From the NCBI RefSeq assembly GCF_030151805.1, contig NZ_JASLCN010000126.1, forward strand, positions 1 to 19,726: a DNA stretch of 19,726 nucleotides, given 5' to 3'. The DNA comes from Fluviicola sp. Its GTDB lineage: Bacteria; Bacteroidota; Bacteroidia; Flavobacteriales_D; Crocinitomicaceae. The first letter of the stretch is position 1. Every line of letters starts with the position of its first letter. Made by a program: the position numbers and the translations under genes. The notes under the pieces were generated by a model. It did not search any database. It saw only the letters and a program-made list of their open reading frames with translations, and was not told where the DNA came from. This document shows positions 13,517 to 19,726 of this stretch, piece after piece.

Positions 13517-14089
13517 CTATGAAATGTCCGAAGTGCGAATGTGATCAATCAAAAGAAGCTGAAGAATTACAAAGATGTGACAGATTTCTAATTTTTCATC
13601 GAAATGAATTTTACCGGAATAGTCGACTGACCCTAAAAGTTTTTTCCAAAAGCCACCTAATCTTTGCAGTTTTAGTTGACAAATAATCTTACCATTTTCC
13701 ACATAGTCGATTGTTTTGGGTGAAAAGAAATAATACATATTGTTATCAAAACAACTGATAGTTGTTCCGTTTGAGAAATGGATGACACTTTCTGTCTTAT
13801 GGGTACTGAAACCGGACGGAATAAGATGCTTCCAATTGCAAAACAATTTGTTGTTTATTAGAATTTCAGCCGTGATATCCTGGGAACGAAACCTTGATTT
13901 TTCATCGATTTTAATTCTTGCGAGATACTTTTCATGGTAAAAGAGCCCGGTTTCGTTATTTGTGATTAGGGCAGCTATAGAATCATCTTCGGTGGTAATT
14001 TCTATTCGATAACAATCCTGAAAAGACCTTCTCAATCGATTGTCATAAATTTTATCATGCCAGCAAATTTTGAAATGGATGAGCTTCAA
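13517..14089 (-). CDS. Hypothetical protein downstream of the SxtJ-like gene
   Basis: No family is recognised for this product of up to 190 aa. It is soluble in composition for most of its length, with alternating beta-like strands (RIEITTED, ARIKIDEKSRFRSQDITAEIL, ESVIHFSNGTTISCF), five scattered Cys and a hydrophobic stretch near the C-terminus (HIFVILQLLLIDHI). The only start available after the in-frame stop at 14099-14101 is TTG at 14087-14089; there is no ATG until far into the protein. It therefore either uses TTG or has lost its original start. It lies 15 bases after the SxtJ-like gene on the same strand, so co-transcription with the carbamoyltransferase cluster is likely. The reading frame is long and codon use looks genuine. 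Confidence 0.6.
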   Translation of the reverse strand: MKLIHFKICWHDKIYDNRLRRSFQDCYRIEITTEDDSIAALITNNETGLFYHEKYLARIKIDEKSRFRSQDITAEILINNKLFCNWKHLIPSGFSTHKTESVIHFSNGTTISCFDNNMYYFFSPKTIDYVENGKIICQLKLQRLGGFWKKLLGSVDYSGKIHFDEKLEICHIFVILQLLLIDHIRTSDIS

Positions 14090-14104
14090 GGCTACTTGTT
14101 ATTA

Positions 14105-14482
14105 CTACCAATGCTTCTCAAAATAAGCCTTGTCAAAGGCTTTTTCATTGTTTTTGAATAGGGAAGAAGCAGTGTTTTTCAAGTGCATCGGGTCTTTCTT
14201 TCCGAAAAGCTTGGTCAACATTGCAATTGGGAATAAAAACAGGTAGAAAATCAGACTCAAAACGATATTCGGAACAATATAGCTCAGAACAACGGTGAGT
14301 TTCATCCAGACAAAATCAATTTGTTTTGCAATGAAATCGGATAAAACTCCGGCTAAGCCAACGAAAAATGCCACAGATAAACTCCATTTCCATTTGGTAA
14401 TCAAATAGATCAAGACGAATCCAACTACAATGGTCAGAACTGTTTTTGCCGGATTGGATTGCTTGTTTTTCGGAGCGCTCAT
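14105..14482 (-). CDS. SxtJ-like small integral membrane protein
   Basis: The 125-aa protein has hydrophobic segments at about 14-30, 34-50 and 66-95. Its C-terminus is polar and typical of the family: FGKKDPMHLKNTASSLFKNNEKAFDKAYFEKHW in two parts, with the KKDP...W ending characteristic of SxtJ-like proteins. SxtJ is an unassigned membrane protein found next to carbamoyltransferases, including sxtI in saxitoxin clusters; its biochemical role is unknown. Here it follows the 49-aa DUF5989 gene by 12 bases in the same operon. Membrane anchoring or assembly of the modifying complex is a guess from context. Confidence 0.8.
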   Translation of the reverse strand: MSAPKNKQSNPAKTVLTIVVGFVLIYLITKWKWSLSVAFFVGLAGVLSDFIAKQIDFVWMKLTVVLSYIVPNIVLSLIFYLFLFPIAMLTKLFGKKDPMHLKNTASSLFKNNEKAFDKAYFEKHW

Positions 14483-14494
14483 GTGTTTTCTTTC

Positions 14495-14644
14495 TTAGAA
14501 CAGGGAATAAATAAACGGTGCAATAGCGCTTGAACCTCCAAAAACGATCAAAACACCAATCAATAACAAAATGATGATTACTGGTGCTAACCAAAACTTT
14601 TTTCGCTCCTTCATAAAGCGCCATAAATCACGTAAAAATTCCAT
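14495..14644 (-). CDS. DUF5989 (SxtK-like) single-pass membrane peptide
   Basis: The 49-aa peptide starts MEFLRDLWRFMKERKKFW, a basic amphipathic head. One transmembrane helix follows (about 19-36, LAPVIIILLLIGVLIVF) and then GGSSAIAPFIYSLF. This matches the small DUF5989 family, whose members accompany NodU-type carbamoyltransferases and SxtJ; the about 54-aa SxtK of saxitoxin clusters has the same design. An upstream in-frame ATG at 14686 would add 14 residues overlapping the preceding gene. The start at 14644 is preferred because it gives the canonical N-terminus four bases after the preceding stop. Function unknown. Confidence 0.85.
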   Translation of the reverse strand: MEFLRDLWRFMKERKKFWLAPVIIILLLIGVLIVFGGSSAIAPFIYSLF

Positions 14645-14648
14645 TTTC

Positions 14649-15854
14649 CTATTGTTTCTTTGTTTCCTGAAGTAAATACTTCGCAATTAATTTATTTGTC
14701 TCCGCATTCGGATGTGCATCGCCCTGAAGCGTGTATTTTCCCTGATACACAATTTTGTGTGACAAATCTATAAACTTAATTTTCTTTTTCTTTAAATAAG
14801 ATTTGAAAATTTGCATTTGTTCGGGAGTGTACGCCACATAATTCGGATAAATCACCAGGTAGAATTTGTCATTTCCGAATTGCTTCTCGTATTCCTTTTT
14901 GGTTTCAAGAACCATTTCCGTTACCAGATCAAAATGACTGTCGTTCAACTTTAACGGCAAATCCAATTCGAAATACTTCACGATATTGGTTTGATACAAA
15001 CGCTCGTACATGTCGGAGATAAATGGTCGACCGTCTTTAAACAATTTCTGTCTTTTCAGTTTGCCATTTTGCATTTTGTAATACGGAGCCAGGTGAAGCC
15101 ATTCCGTATAACGCGTCATGGTACCGATTGCCCGGTAAATATGATCCCAGAAGAAGATGTAGTAACCGCAACCATCTTTCTCTACCACTTGCTTGGATAA
15201 ATCACGATATTGAATTTCTGCCAGCATGTGATTTGTTCCTGTTCCGGAAATAGCAAAATTGTAAGCATTCACCGATTCTCCCTGCTGTTGAACCTGGTAG
15301 GCAAGAGTCTGATCGTCTTCCAAACCGTATCCGAAACCGATGGAACAACCGAAGAACAAAGCGTAATTCTTTTTCGTAGAATCAAAGCCAGGAGTAATGC
15401 GTTTATTTAAGTGATCGATGGAATAATGTACGTCGAAAACCGTATCAGTTCCGTTGAGTTTGATATCGTGATACACACTGTCCGCATAATATGTCATCCC
15501 GACTTGTTGCGCAATGTGATTTGCCGGCAGATTCGGAACGCTGAAATCCTTTTTAAAGGCAGAAGGCATTCCTAATGCAAAAAACAAAACGATTTCCAGT
15601 ACTAAAATCAGTAAGGCAACGAGCGTAAGATTTGCAAGAATGACTCTTTTTCCTTTCAAAAACAATATGTAGAAGGAAACCAGCACTACTAGAAACGACG
15701 TGTACTTCCAAAGACGCAGCCAGCCAAAAATCTCCGATCCGATTCCGTTTTTCACCACATTGAAACAGAATAAACTGATCAGACCAAGAAGCAGCACGAT
15801 AAAAGTACGTTTATTAGCCTTTACGAATGATTTAAACCGATCGATTATCTTCAT
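14649..15854 (-). CDS. Membrane-anchored SGNH-hydrolase-like protein
   Basis: The 401-aa protein has three N-terminal hydrophobic segments (about 17-35, 50-66, 71-95) and then a large domain with SGNH/GDSL features. Block I is FFGCSIGFGYGLEDDQT with candidate nucleophile Ser171. A block III-like stretch is NFAISGTGTNHM. The final acid-base pair is Asp379-His381 in GDAHPNAETNKLIA. In place of the GDS motif it has GCS. Such TM-plus-SGNH proteins often act as acyl esterases or acyltransferases on glycans or lipids at the membrane. With TAG of the carbamoyltransferase overlapping its ATG by one base, the two are translationally coupled and probably modify the same substrate; that is inference. 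Confidence 0.82.
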   Translation of the reverse strand: MKIIDRFKSFVKANKRTFIVLLLGLISLFCFNVVKNGIGSEIFGWLRLWKYTSFLVVLVSFYILFLKGKRVILANLTLVALLILVLEIVLFFALGMPSAFKKDFSVPNLPANHIAQQVGMTYYADSVYHDIKLNGTDTVFDVHYSIDHLNKRITPGFDSTKKNYALFFGCSIGFGYGLEDDQTLAYQVQQQGESVNAYNFAISGTGTNHMLAEIQYRDLSKQVVEKDGCGYYIFFWDHIYRAIGTMTRYTEWLHLAPYYKMQNGKLKRQKLFKDGRPFISDMYERLYQTNIVKYFELDLPLKLNDSHFDLVTEMVLETKKEYEKQFGNDKFYLVIYPNYVAYTPEQMQIFKSYLKKKKIKFIDLSHKIVYQGKYTLQGDAHPNAETNKLIAKYLLQETKKQ

Positions 15855-17719
15855 TAGTCCATTTTAAATTTGACCATCCATTTCTCTTTGTTTTCCCAAT
15901 CGGTTTGTTCTGTTTTAGTGTAAACAAAATCTCCGATCACCAGGTAATCCATTTCGGTACTCATAAAACAACGGAATGCGTCGTAGGGAGTACAAACGAT
16001 CGGTTCGCCACGCACATTGAAACTGGTATTCACCACCAAACCATAAGAAGTCTGATTCTTAAATTCCTGGATCAAACCGTGATATCTCGGATTTGTTTCT
16101 TTGTAAACCGATTGAACACGTGCGGAAAAATCCAAATGCGTAATCGATTGCAAATCACTTCGTTGTTGATATAAGCGATCCCAAAGAGGTAAATCGGCGT
16201 AATTTTCCGGAAGTTTTACCCTGCGGCTTTCCTTTACGGGAGCAACCACCAGCATGTAAGGCGAATCTGCCTGCAGGTCAAAATATTCTTTTGCATCTTC
16301 AGCTAAAACAGATGGTGCAAAAGGTCTGAAACCTTCGCGGTATTTGATCTTCAGATTCAGTTTTTTCTGCATTTCAGGATTTCGCGCATCTCCCAGGATA
16401 CTTCTGTTCCCCAAAGCTCTCGGACCAAATTCCATTCTTCCCTGGAACCAGCCAACGACGTTTCCTTCTGCCAATCTGGATGCCGCGAAAGACGCTAAGT
16501 CATTAAAATCGTCGTATTTGCGGTAAATTGCATTCGTACGTTTATTCATCGACTGGATTTCCTTTTCAGAATAATCCGGACCCAAATACGTTCCGTTCAT
16601 TTGATCGTATGTGTAGTCGATCACGCGATCTTCTTCGAAATACATGTGTGAAACTGCCAGGGCAGCACCCAAAGCTCCACCTGCATCACCGGAAGCAGCC
16701 TGAATATAGATTTCCTTAAAAATATTCTCTTCCAGCAACTTTCCGTTTGCCACACAATTCAATGCAACACCGCCAGCCATGCACAAGTAATCGGAATTGG
16801 TTAATCTCTTGGCTTCCTTCGCCATTTTGATCACGATTTCCTCCGTCACTTTCTGAATGGCAATTGCCAGGTTACAATGCGTCTGGTCCAGGTCAGCTTC
16901 TGCATCTCTGCGTCCAACTCCGAATAAATCCTTCCATTTCTGATCGTGAACCATGCGAAGACCGGTTGCATAATTGAAGTATTTTTGGTTTAACCAAACA
17001 GATCCATCTTCTTTTATATCAACCAGTTCTGATTTTATCTTTGCGATAAACTCCTGGGTCTGAGGAGCAAATTCGTTTCCGTAAGGAGCAAGCCCCATCA
17101 GTTTGTATTCTCCCGAGTTGACCGTAAAACCTAAGTAATAGGTAAATGCGCTGTAAAGTAAACCGACAGAATGCGGGAATTCCATTTCGCGGATCAGTTC
17201 AATTTTCTCACCGTTTCCAATTCCGATGGAAGCCGTACACCATTCTCCCACACCGTCAATCGTCAGAATGGCTGATTCTTTGAATGAAGAAGGGTAGAAG
17301 GCGCTTGCTGCATGCGATAAATGATGTTCCGGGAACAACATGTTTACCTTTCGTTTGTCATAAGAACCTACTTCTTTCAATCCCTCGTGAATCATCTTTT
17401 TGAGAAACATTTTCTCATTGATCCAGACCGGAATTGCTTTCAGGAAGGAAACCAAACCTTTCGGTGAAAAAGAATAATAGGTTTGAAGCAGTCGCTCGAA
17501 TTTCAAAAGCGGTTTATCGTAAAACACGATTGCGTCCAGATCATCCAGTTCCAAACCGGCTTCTTCCAAACAATATTTCACTGCCTGAACAGGGAAATCG
17601 GGTGTGTGTTTGTCTCTAGTAAATCGTTCTTCCTGTGCTGCGGCGATAATCCGGCCTCCAATGACCAATGCAGCAGCAGAATCGTGATAAAAAGCAGAAA
17701 TTCCTAAGACTTTTTTCAT
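15854..17719 (-). CDS. NodU/TobZ/SxtI-type O-carbamoyltransferase
   Basis: The 621-aa enzyme should transfer a carbamoyl group from carbamoyl phosphate, via carbamoyl-adenylate, to a hydroxyl of a small molecule or sugar. The N-terminal Kae1-like domain has LGISAFYHDSAAAL (residues 5-18), the metal-binding HHLSHAASAFYPS (His132 and His136 spaced as in HxxxH), LTIDGVGEW and AGGVALNCVANGKL. The C-terminal YrdC-like domain (about 405-600) has GRMEFGPRALGNRSILGD, FRPFAPSVL and NTSFNVRGEPIVCTP. Length and motifs are complete. Relatives act on antibiotics (TobZ, CmcH), Nod factors (NodU) and saxitoxin (SxtI). The acceptor here is unknown. It is the first gene of the minus-strand cluster. Confidence 0.93.
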   Translation of the reverse strand: MKKVLGISAFYHDSAAALVIGGRIIAAAQEERFTRDKHTPDFPVQAVKYCLEEAGLELDDLDAIVFYDKPLLKFERLLQTYYSFSPKGLVSFLKAIPVWINEKMFLKKMIHEGLKEVGSYDKRKVNMLFPEHHLSHAASAFYPSSFKESAILTIDGVGEWCTASIGIGNGEKIELIREMEFPHSVGLLYSAFTYYLGFTVNSGEYKLMGLAPYGNEFAPQTQEFIAKIKSELVDIKEDGSVWLNQKYFNYATGLRMVHDQKWKDLFGVGRRDAEADLDQTHCNLAIAIQKVTEEIVIKMAKEAKRLTNSDYLCMAGGVALNCVANGKLLEENIFKEIYIQAASGDAGGALGAALAVSHMYFEEDRVIDYTYDQMNGTYLGPDYSEKEIQSMNKRTNAIYRKYDDFNDLASFAASRLAEGNVVGWFQGRMEFGPRALGNRSILGDARNPEMQKKLNLKIKYREGFRPFAPSVLAEDAKEYFDLQADSPYMLVVAPVKESRRVKLPENYADLPLWDRLYQQRSDLQSITHLDFSARVQSVYKETNPRYHGLIQEFKNQTSYGLVVNTSFNVRGEPIVCTPYDAFRCFMSTEMDYLVIGDFVYTKTEQTDWENKEKWMVKFKMD

Positions 17720-17775
17720 TAATTGGTTTAATCTGTTTTACTAACGGCAAAAACGCTAGTTCATTTGATGAGGAG

Positions 17776-17783
17776 CAAAAATA
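17776..17783 (-). promoter_or_regulatory. -7 promoter element of the carbamoyltransferase cluster
   Basis: Read on the minus strand the sequence is TATTTTTG, an exact TAnnTTTG match about 57 bases before the ATG at 17719. A minus-strand TTTG lies further upstream, but 27 bases away rather than the usual 19-21. A small inverted repeat AAAAGC/GCTTTT (17787-17802) sits between the two and could modulate the promoter. Confidence 0.5.
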
Positions 17784-17920
17784 AGAAAAAGCCTTAGCTT
17801 TTGATATAGGCAAACGTCAGAGCAACCATTAATTTTTCATTAAACTGAAAAGGAGGAGATGATTCATCCAAAATTGTCTGTTAGGAAATGTCAAATTATT
17901 CTGCACGCATAAATTATTTG

Positions 17921-17928
17921 TACCTTTA
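17921..17928 (+). promoter_or_regulatory. Candidate -7 element for the thioesterase gene
   Basis: TACCTTTA matches TAnnTTTG at seven of eight positions and sits 14-21 bases before the ATG at 17942. Its position inside the longer frame from 17888 argues that translation begins at 17942. Confidence 0.4.
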
Positions 17929-17941
17929 CACGAAAAAAAAG

Positions 17942-18364
17942 ATGGATTCGTTCAGTAAAATTGTATCGATTCGTTGGTCTGATTTAGATCCGAATTACCA
18001 TGTCAGACATAGCGCATATTACGATTGGGGAGCTCAGCAAAGAGTAGAGATTTTAAATGACTTGGGGCTTTCGTTGAAAGTGATGCAGGAAAATCATTTC
18101 GGCCCGATTTTGTTTCGCGAAGAATGCGTGTTTCGAAAAGAAATTCACATACACGATGAAATAACGATGAGTTTGTCGATCAAAGCAATCAATGAAGATG
18201 GTTCACGCTGGACGATGCAGCATGTGCTGACCAACTCCAAAGGAGAATGGTGCGCAACCATTACGATTGACGGAGCCTGGATTGATACGCAAAAACGCAA
18301 ATTGGCAAACCCGACTCCGGAAGTGGTGATTGAAGCAATGAAGAAATTCCCGAAGGAATTATGA
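17942..18364 (+). CDS. Acyl-CoA thioesterase, hotdog fold (4HBT/YbgC-FadM type)
   Basis: The 140-aa product is a single hotdog domain that likely hydrolyses acyl-CoA thioesters. The family active-site region is IRWSDLDPNYHVRHSAYYDW (residues 10-29), matching the xRxxDxDxxxHVxxxxY pattern with Asp16 and His20 as key positions. Later strands are FGPILFREECVFRKEIHIHD and RWTMQHVLTNSKGEWCATIT. A frame from 17888 adds 18 residues (starting MSNYSARINYLYLY), but the family N-terminus and a promoter-like element inside that extension favour 17942. It is divergent from the carbamoyltransferase and convergent with the helicase. Confidence 0.9.
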   Translation: MDSFSKIVSIRWSDLDPNYHVRHSAYYDWGAQQRVEILNDLGLSLKVMQENHFGPILFREECVFRKEIHIHDEITMSLSIKAINEDGSRWTMQHVLTNSKGEWCATITIDGAWIDTQKRKLANPTPEVVIEAMKKFPKEL

Positions 18365-18375
18365 ATTACGAATGT

Positions 18376-18412
18376 CGAATTCCTAATTTGCTAATTCGTA
18401 ATTAGGAATTCG
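18376..18412. repeat. AT-rich inverted repeat between convergent genes
   Basis: CGAATTCCTAATT (18376-18388) and AATTAGGAATTCG (18400-18412) are exact reverse complements, a 13-bp stem with an 11-base loop. An overlapping alternative pairs AATTACGAAT (18364-18373) with ATTCGTAATT (18394-18403). It lies 11 bases after the thioesterase stop and 11 bases before the helicase stop, filling the convergent gap. It could be a bidirectional terminator, though T tracts are weak, or a copy of an AT-rich intergenic repeat. Confidence 0.75.
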
Positions 18413-18422
18413 GCAGTATATT

Positions 18423-19726
18423 TTATCTCGCGAAGCCAATTTTCTGCTTCTTTCCTTTGATTTTCTGGTCTCTCAATTCAGGAACCACTTCTTCTGCAAT
18501 ATCACTGCGAATCGCAGCGAAAGAGCTGTAATCCATCACGGTAATCAGACCGATTTCATCCTGACGAAGTCCGCCCATTTTGTGAAGAAAACCAACGATA
18601 TCCACTTTGTTGATTTTGTCTTTTTTTCCGCCACTGATATAAATGGTTTTCCATTTCGGAGCTTCGGGAAGCGGTTCATTGGGAATAACATCGTAGATTT
18701 TGTGTTCAGGAACGAAATCCGGAGGAGTTTTTTCCGGATCCAGGAACATGAAAACAACCCCGTCAGCATCTTGTCGACCGGTTCTTCCGCTTCGATGAAT
18801 AAATTCTGCTTCTTTCAATGAAAGCTGGTAGTGAATCACGTGTTCAACAGCCGGGATATCCAATCCGCGAGCTGCCAAATCAGTCGAAACCAGGAAATCC
18901 GAACTTCCGTTTCTGAAACGAATCAATGCTCGTTCACGGTCATCCTGTTCCATTCCTCCGTGGTATGCAACCGCTACAACCCCATTGGATTTCAAATAAT
19001 CTGTGATTTCAACAACCGGTTCTCTGTGATTACAGAAAATAATTGTCTTTCCCTGGGGAAGGTTACAGAGAAGCTCCAGCAATGTTTCCAGTTTATCTGA
19101 GCTGTGATAATGAATCCCGAAGTAATTGATCTGATGACTTTGTTCGGTTAAAAAATCAATGGTATGCGGTTTCTGAATTTGCGTAAATGTAGGAATGACT
19201 TCCAATTTGGTTGCCGAAACCAGGTATTTGTTTTTAAGTGCGTGAAGCTCCCGAATAATTTCCGTCATGTCCGACTCGAAGCCCATTTGAAGGGATTTGT
19301 CAAATTCATCCAACACCAAAGTATGTACTTCCGACAGGTCGATGTTGTTTCTTCTGACGTGGTCCGCTAATCTTCCCGGTGTTCCGATTAAAACGGCAGG
19401 CGGAACGGATAAATTATTTTCCTCAACCCGCATGGAATGTCCACCGTAGCAAGTATTTACTTTAAACCCGGTGCTCAGTTTTTTGAATACGTCCTCAATC
19501 TGAATCGAAAGCTCGCGGGTAGGGGAAATGATCAGCAATTGAACAGAAGCTTGTTCTTTGGACAATTTTCCCAAAGCCGTTAGTAAAAATGCGACTGTTT
19601 TACCGGAACCCGTGGGGGCGTGTAAGATTATTTCGTTGTTTTCTTTTGATGAAAGAAGCATTTGCTCCTGCATTTCATTCAGGGAAGAAATACCGAGTTT
19701 TTCGAGTGAGAAATTGGAGTTGGGAG
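18423..19726 (-). CDS. DbpA-like ATP-dependent RNA helicase (5' end beyond window)
   Basis: The reading frame stays open to the right edge, so the start is outside the window. The 17 codons upstream of the internal ATG at 19671-19673 read NFSLEKLGISSLNEMQEQ in part, which is the Q-motif region of DEAD-box helicases. Helicase motifs follow in order: I APTGSGKT, Ia PTREL, Ib TPGR, II DEFD (instead of DEAD), III SAT, IV IIFCNHRE, V STDLAARGLDIP, VI HRSGRTGR. The C-terminal about 75 residues (YISGGKKDKINKVDIVGFLH through RDQKIKGKKQKIGFAR) resemble the DbpA RRM-like domain, which in E. coli targets hairpin 92 of 23S rRNA. A role in large-subunit ribosome assembly is therefore likely. Confidence 0.92.
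   Translation of the reverse strand, partial: PNSNFSLEKLGISSLNEMQEQMLLSSKENNEIILHAPTGSGKTVAFLLTALGKLSKEQASVQLLIISPTRELSIQIEDVFKKLSTGFKVNTCYGGHSMRVEENNLSVPPAVLIGTPGRLADHVRRNNIDLSEVHTLVLDEFDKSLQMGFESDMTEIIRELHALKNKYLVSATKLEVIPTFTQIQKPHTIDFLTEQSHQINYFGIHYHSSDKLETLLELLCNLPQGKTIIFCNHREPVVEITDYLKSNGVVAVAYHGGMEQDDRERALIRFRNGSSDFLVSTDLAARGLDIPAVEHVIHYQLSLKEAEFIHRSGRTGRQDADGVVFMFLDPEKTPPDFVPEHKIYDVIPNEPLPEAPKWKTIYISGGKKDKINKVDIVGFLHKMGGLRQDEIGLITVMDYSSFAAIRSDIAEEVVPELRDQKIKGKKQKIGFAR

Noticed and set aside
13495..13686. 63-codon plus-strand frame with a CPKCECD-like start
   Set aside because: It overlaps the longer minus-strand gene antisense, lacks a promoter, and its zinc-ribbon resemblance is limited to a few residues.
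17888..17941. 18-residue N-terminal extension of the thioesterase
   Set aside because: It is Tyr/Lys-rich and unlike the family, and it contains the likely -7 promoter element, so translation from 17942 fits better.
1..19726. CRISPR arrays, tRNA or rRNA genes, insertion sequences, phage or defence genes
   Set aside because: No regularly spaced repeats with unique spacers, no recognisable RNA gene signatures, and no transposase, integrase or nuclease motifs were seen on either strand.

Overview
The window looks like chromosomal DNA of a Bacteroidetes bacterium, probably a flavobacterial or Crocinitomicaceae-like relative. The genus-level guess is inference from protein style only. Supporting signs are the promoter element TAnnTTTG in front of several genes (sometimes with a TTTG about 19 bases upstream), almost no Shine-Dalgarno sequences, moderately AT-rich DNA with heavy Lys/Glu/Ile codon use, and typical Bacteroidetes gene families.

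Layout. 1-297 is non-coding, with an imperfect 11-bp tandem repeat at the left edge. 298-1116 holds a two-helix membrane protein of unknown function and a probable 46-aa basic membrane peptide. 1187-2656 is the bifunctional NAD(P)HX repair enzyme Nnr. 2800-3081 is a small secreted protein followed by a strong terminator. 3171-10368 is a complete histidine operon in the order hisG, hisD-hisC (fused), hisB (phosphatase plus dehydratase), hisH, hisA, hisF, hisIE. Together these encode all steps from PRPP and ATP to histidine. Gene ends mostly overlap (TGATG, ATGA or TAATG). The operon is preceded by a promoter, a 14-codon leader peptide with six His codons, and mutually exclusive antiterminator and terminator structures, which is a classical ribosome-mediated attenuator. 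10411-13306 is a peroxide/stress operon: a one-Cys OhrR regulator with a 26-bp palindromic operator, Ohr, a DUF1304 membrane protein, a 3-hydroxyacyl-CoA dehydrogenase and a nitroreductase, closed by a good terminator.

13517-17719, on the minus strand, is a second operon: a NodU/TobZ/SxtI-type O-carbamoyltransferase, a membrane-anchored SGNH-hydrolase-like protein, a 49-aa DUF5989 (SxtK-like) peptide, an SxtJ-like membrane protein and an unrecognised 190-aa protein. It resembles the carbamoylation sub-cassette sxtI-J-K of saxitoxin clusters combined with an SGNH protein, so it may carbamoylate and further process an envelope-associated metabolite or glycan whose identity is unknown. 17942-18364 is a hotdog acyl-CoA thioesterase. 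18423 to the right edge is a 5'-truncated DbpA-like RNA helicase on the minus strand, and the two converge on a large AT-rich inverted repeat.

The points most worth following up are the leaderless-looking His leader and attenuator, the hisD-hisC fusion, a perfect hairpin sitting in frame inside hisH that encodes an extra peptide segment, and the SxtI/SGNH/SxtK/SxtJ cluster. All folding and alignments were done by eye.
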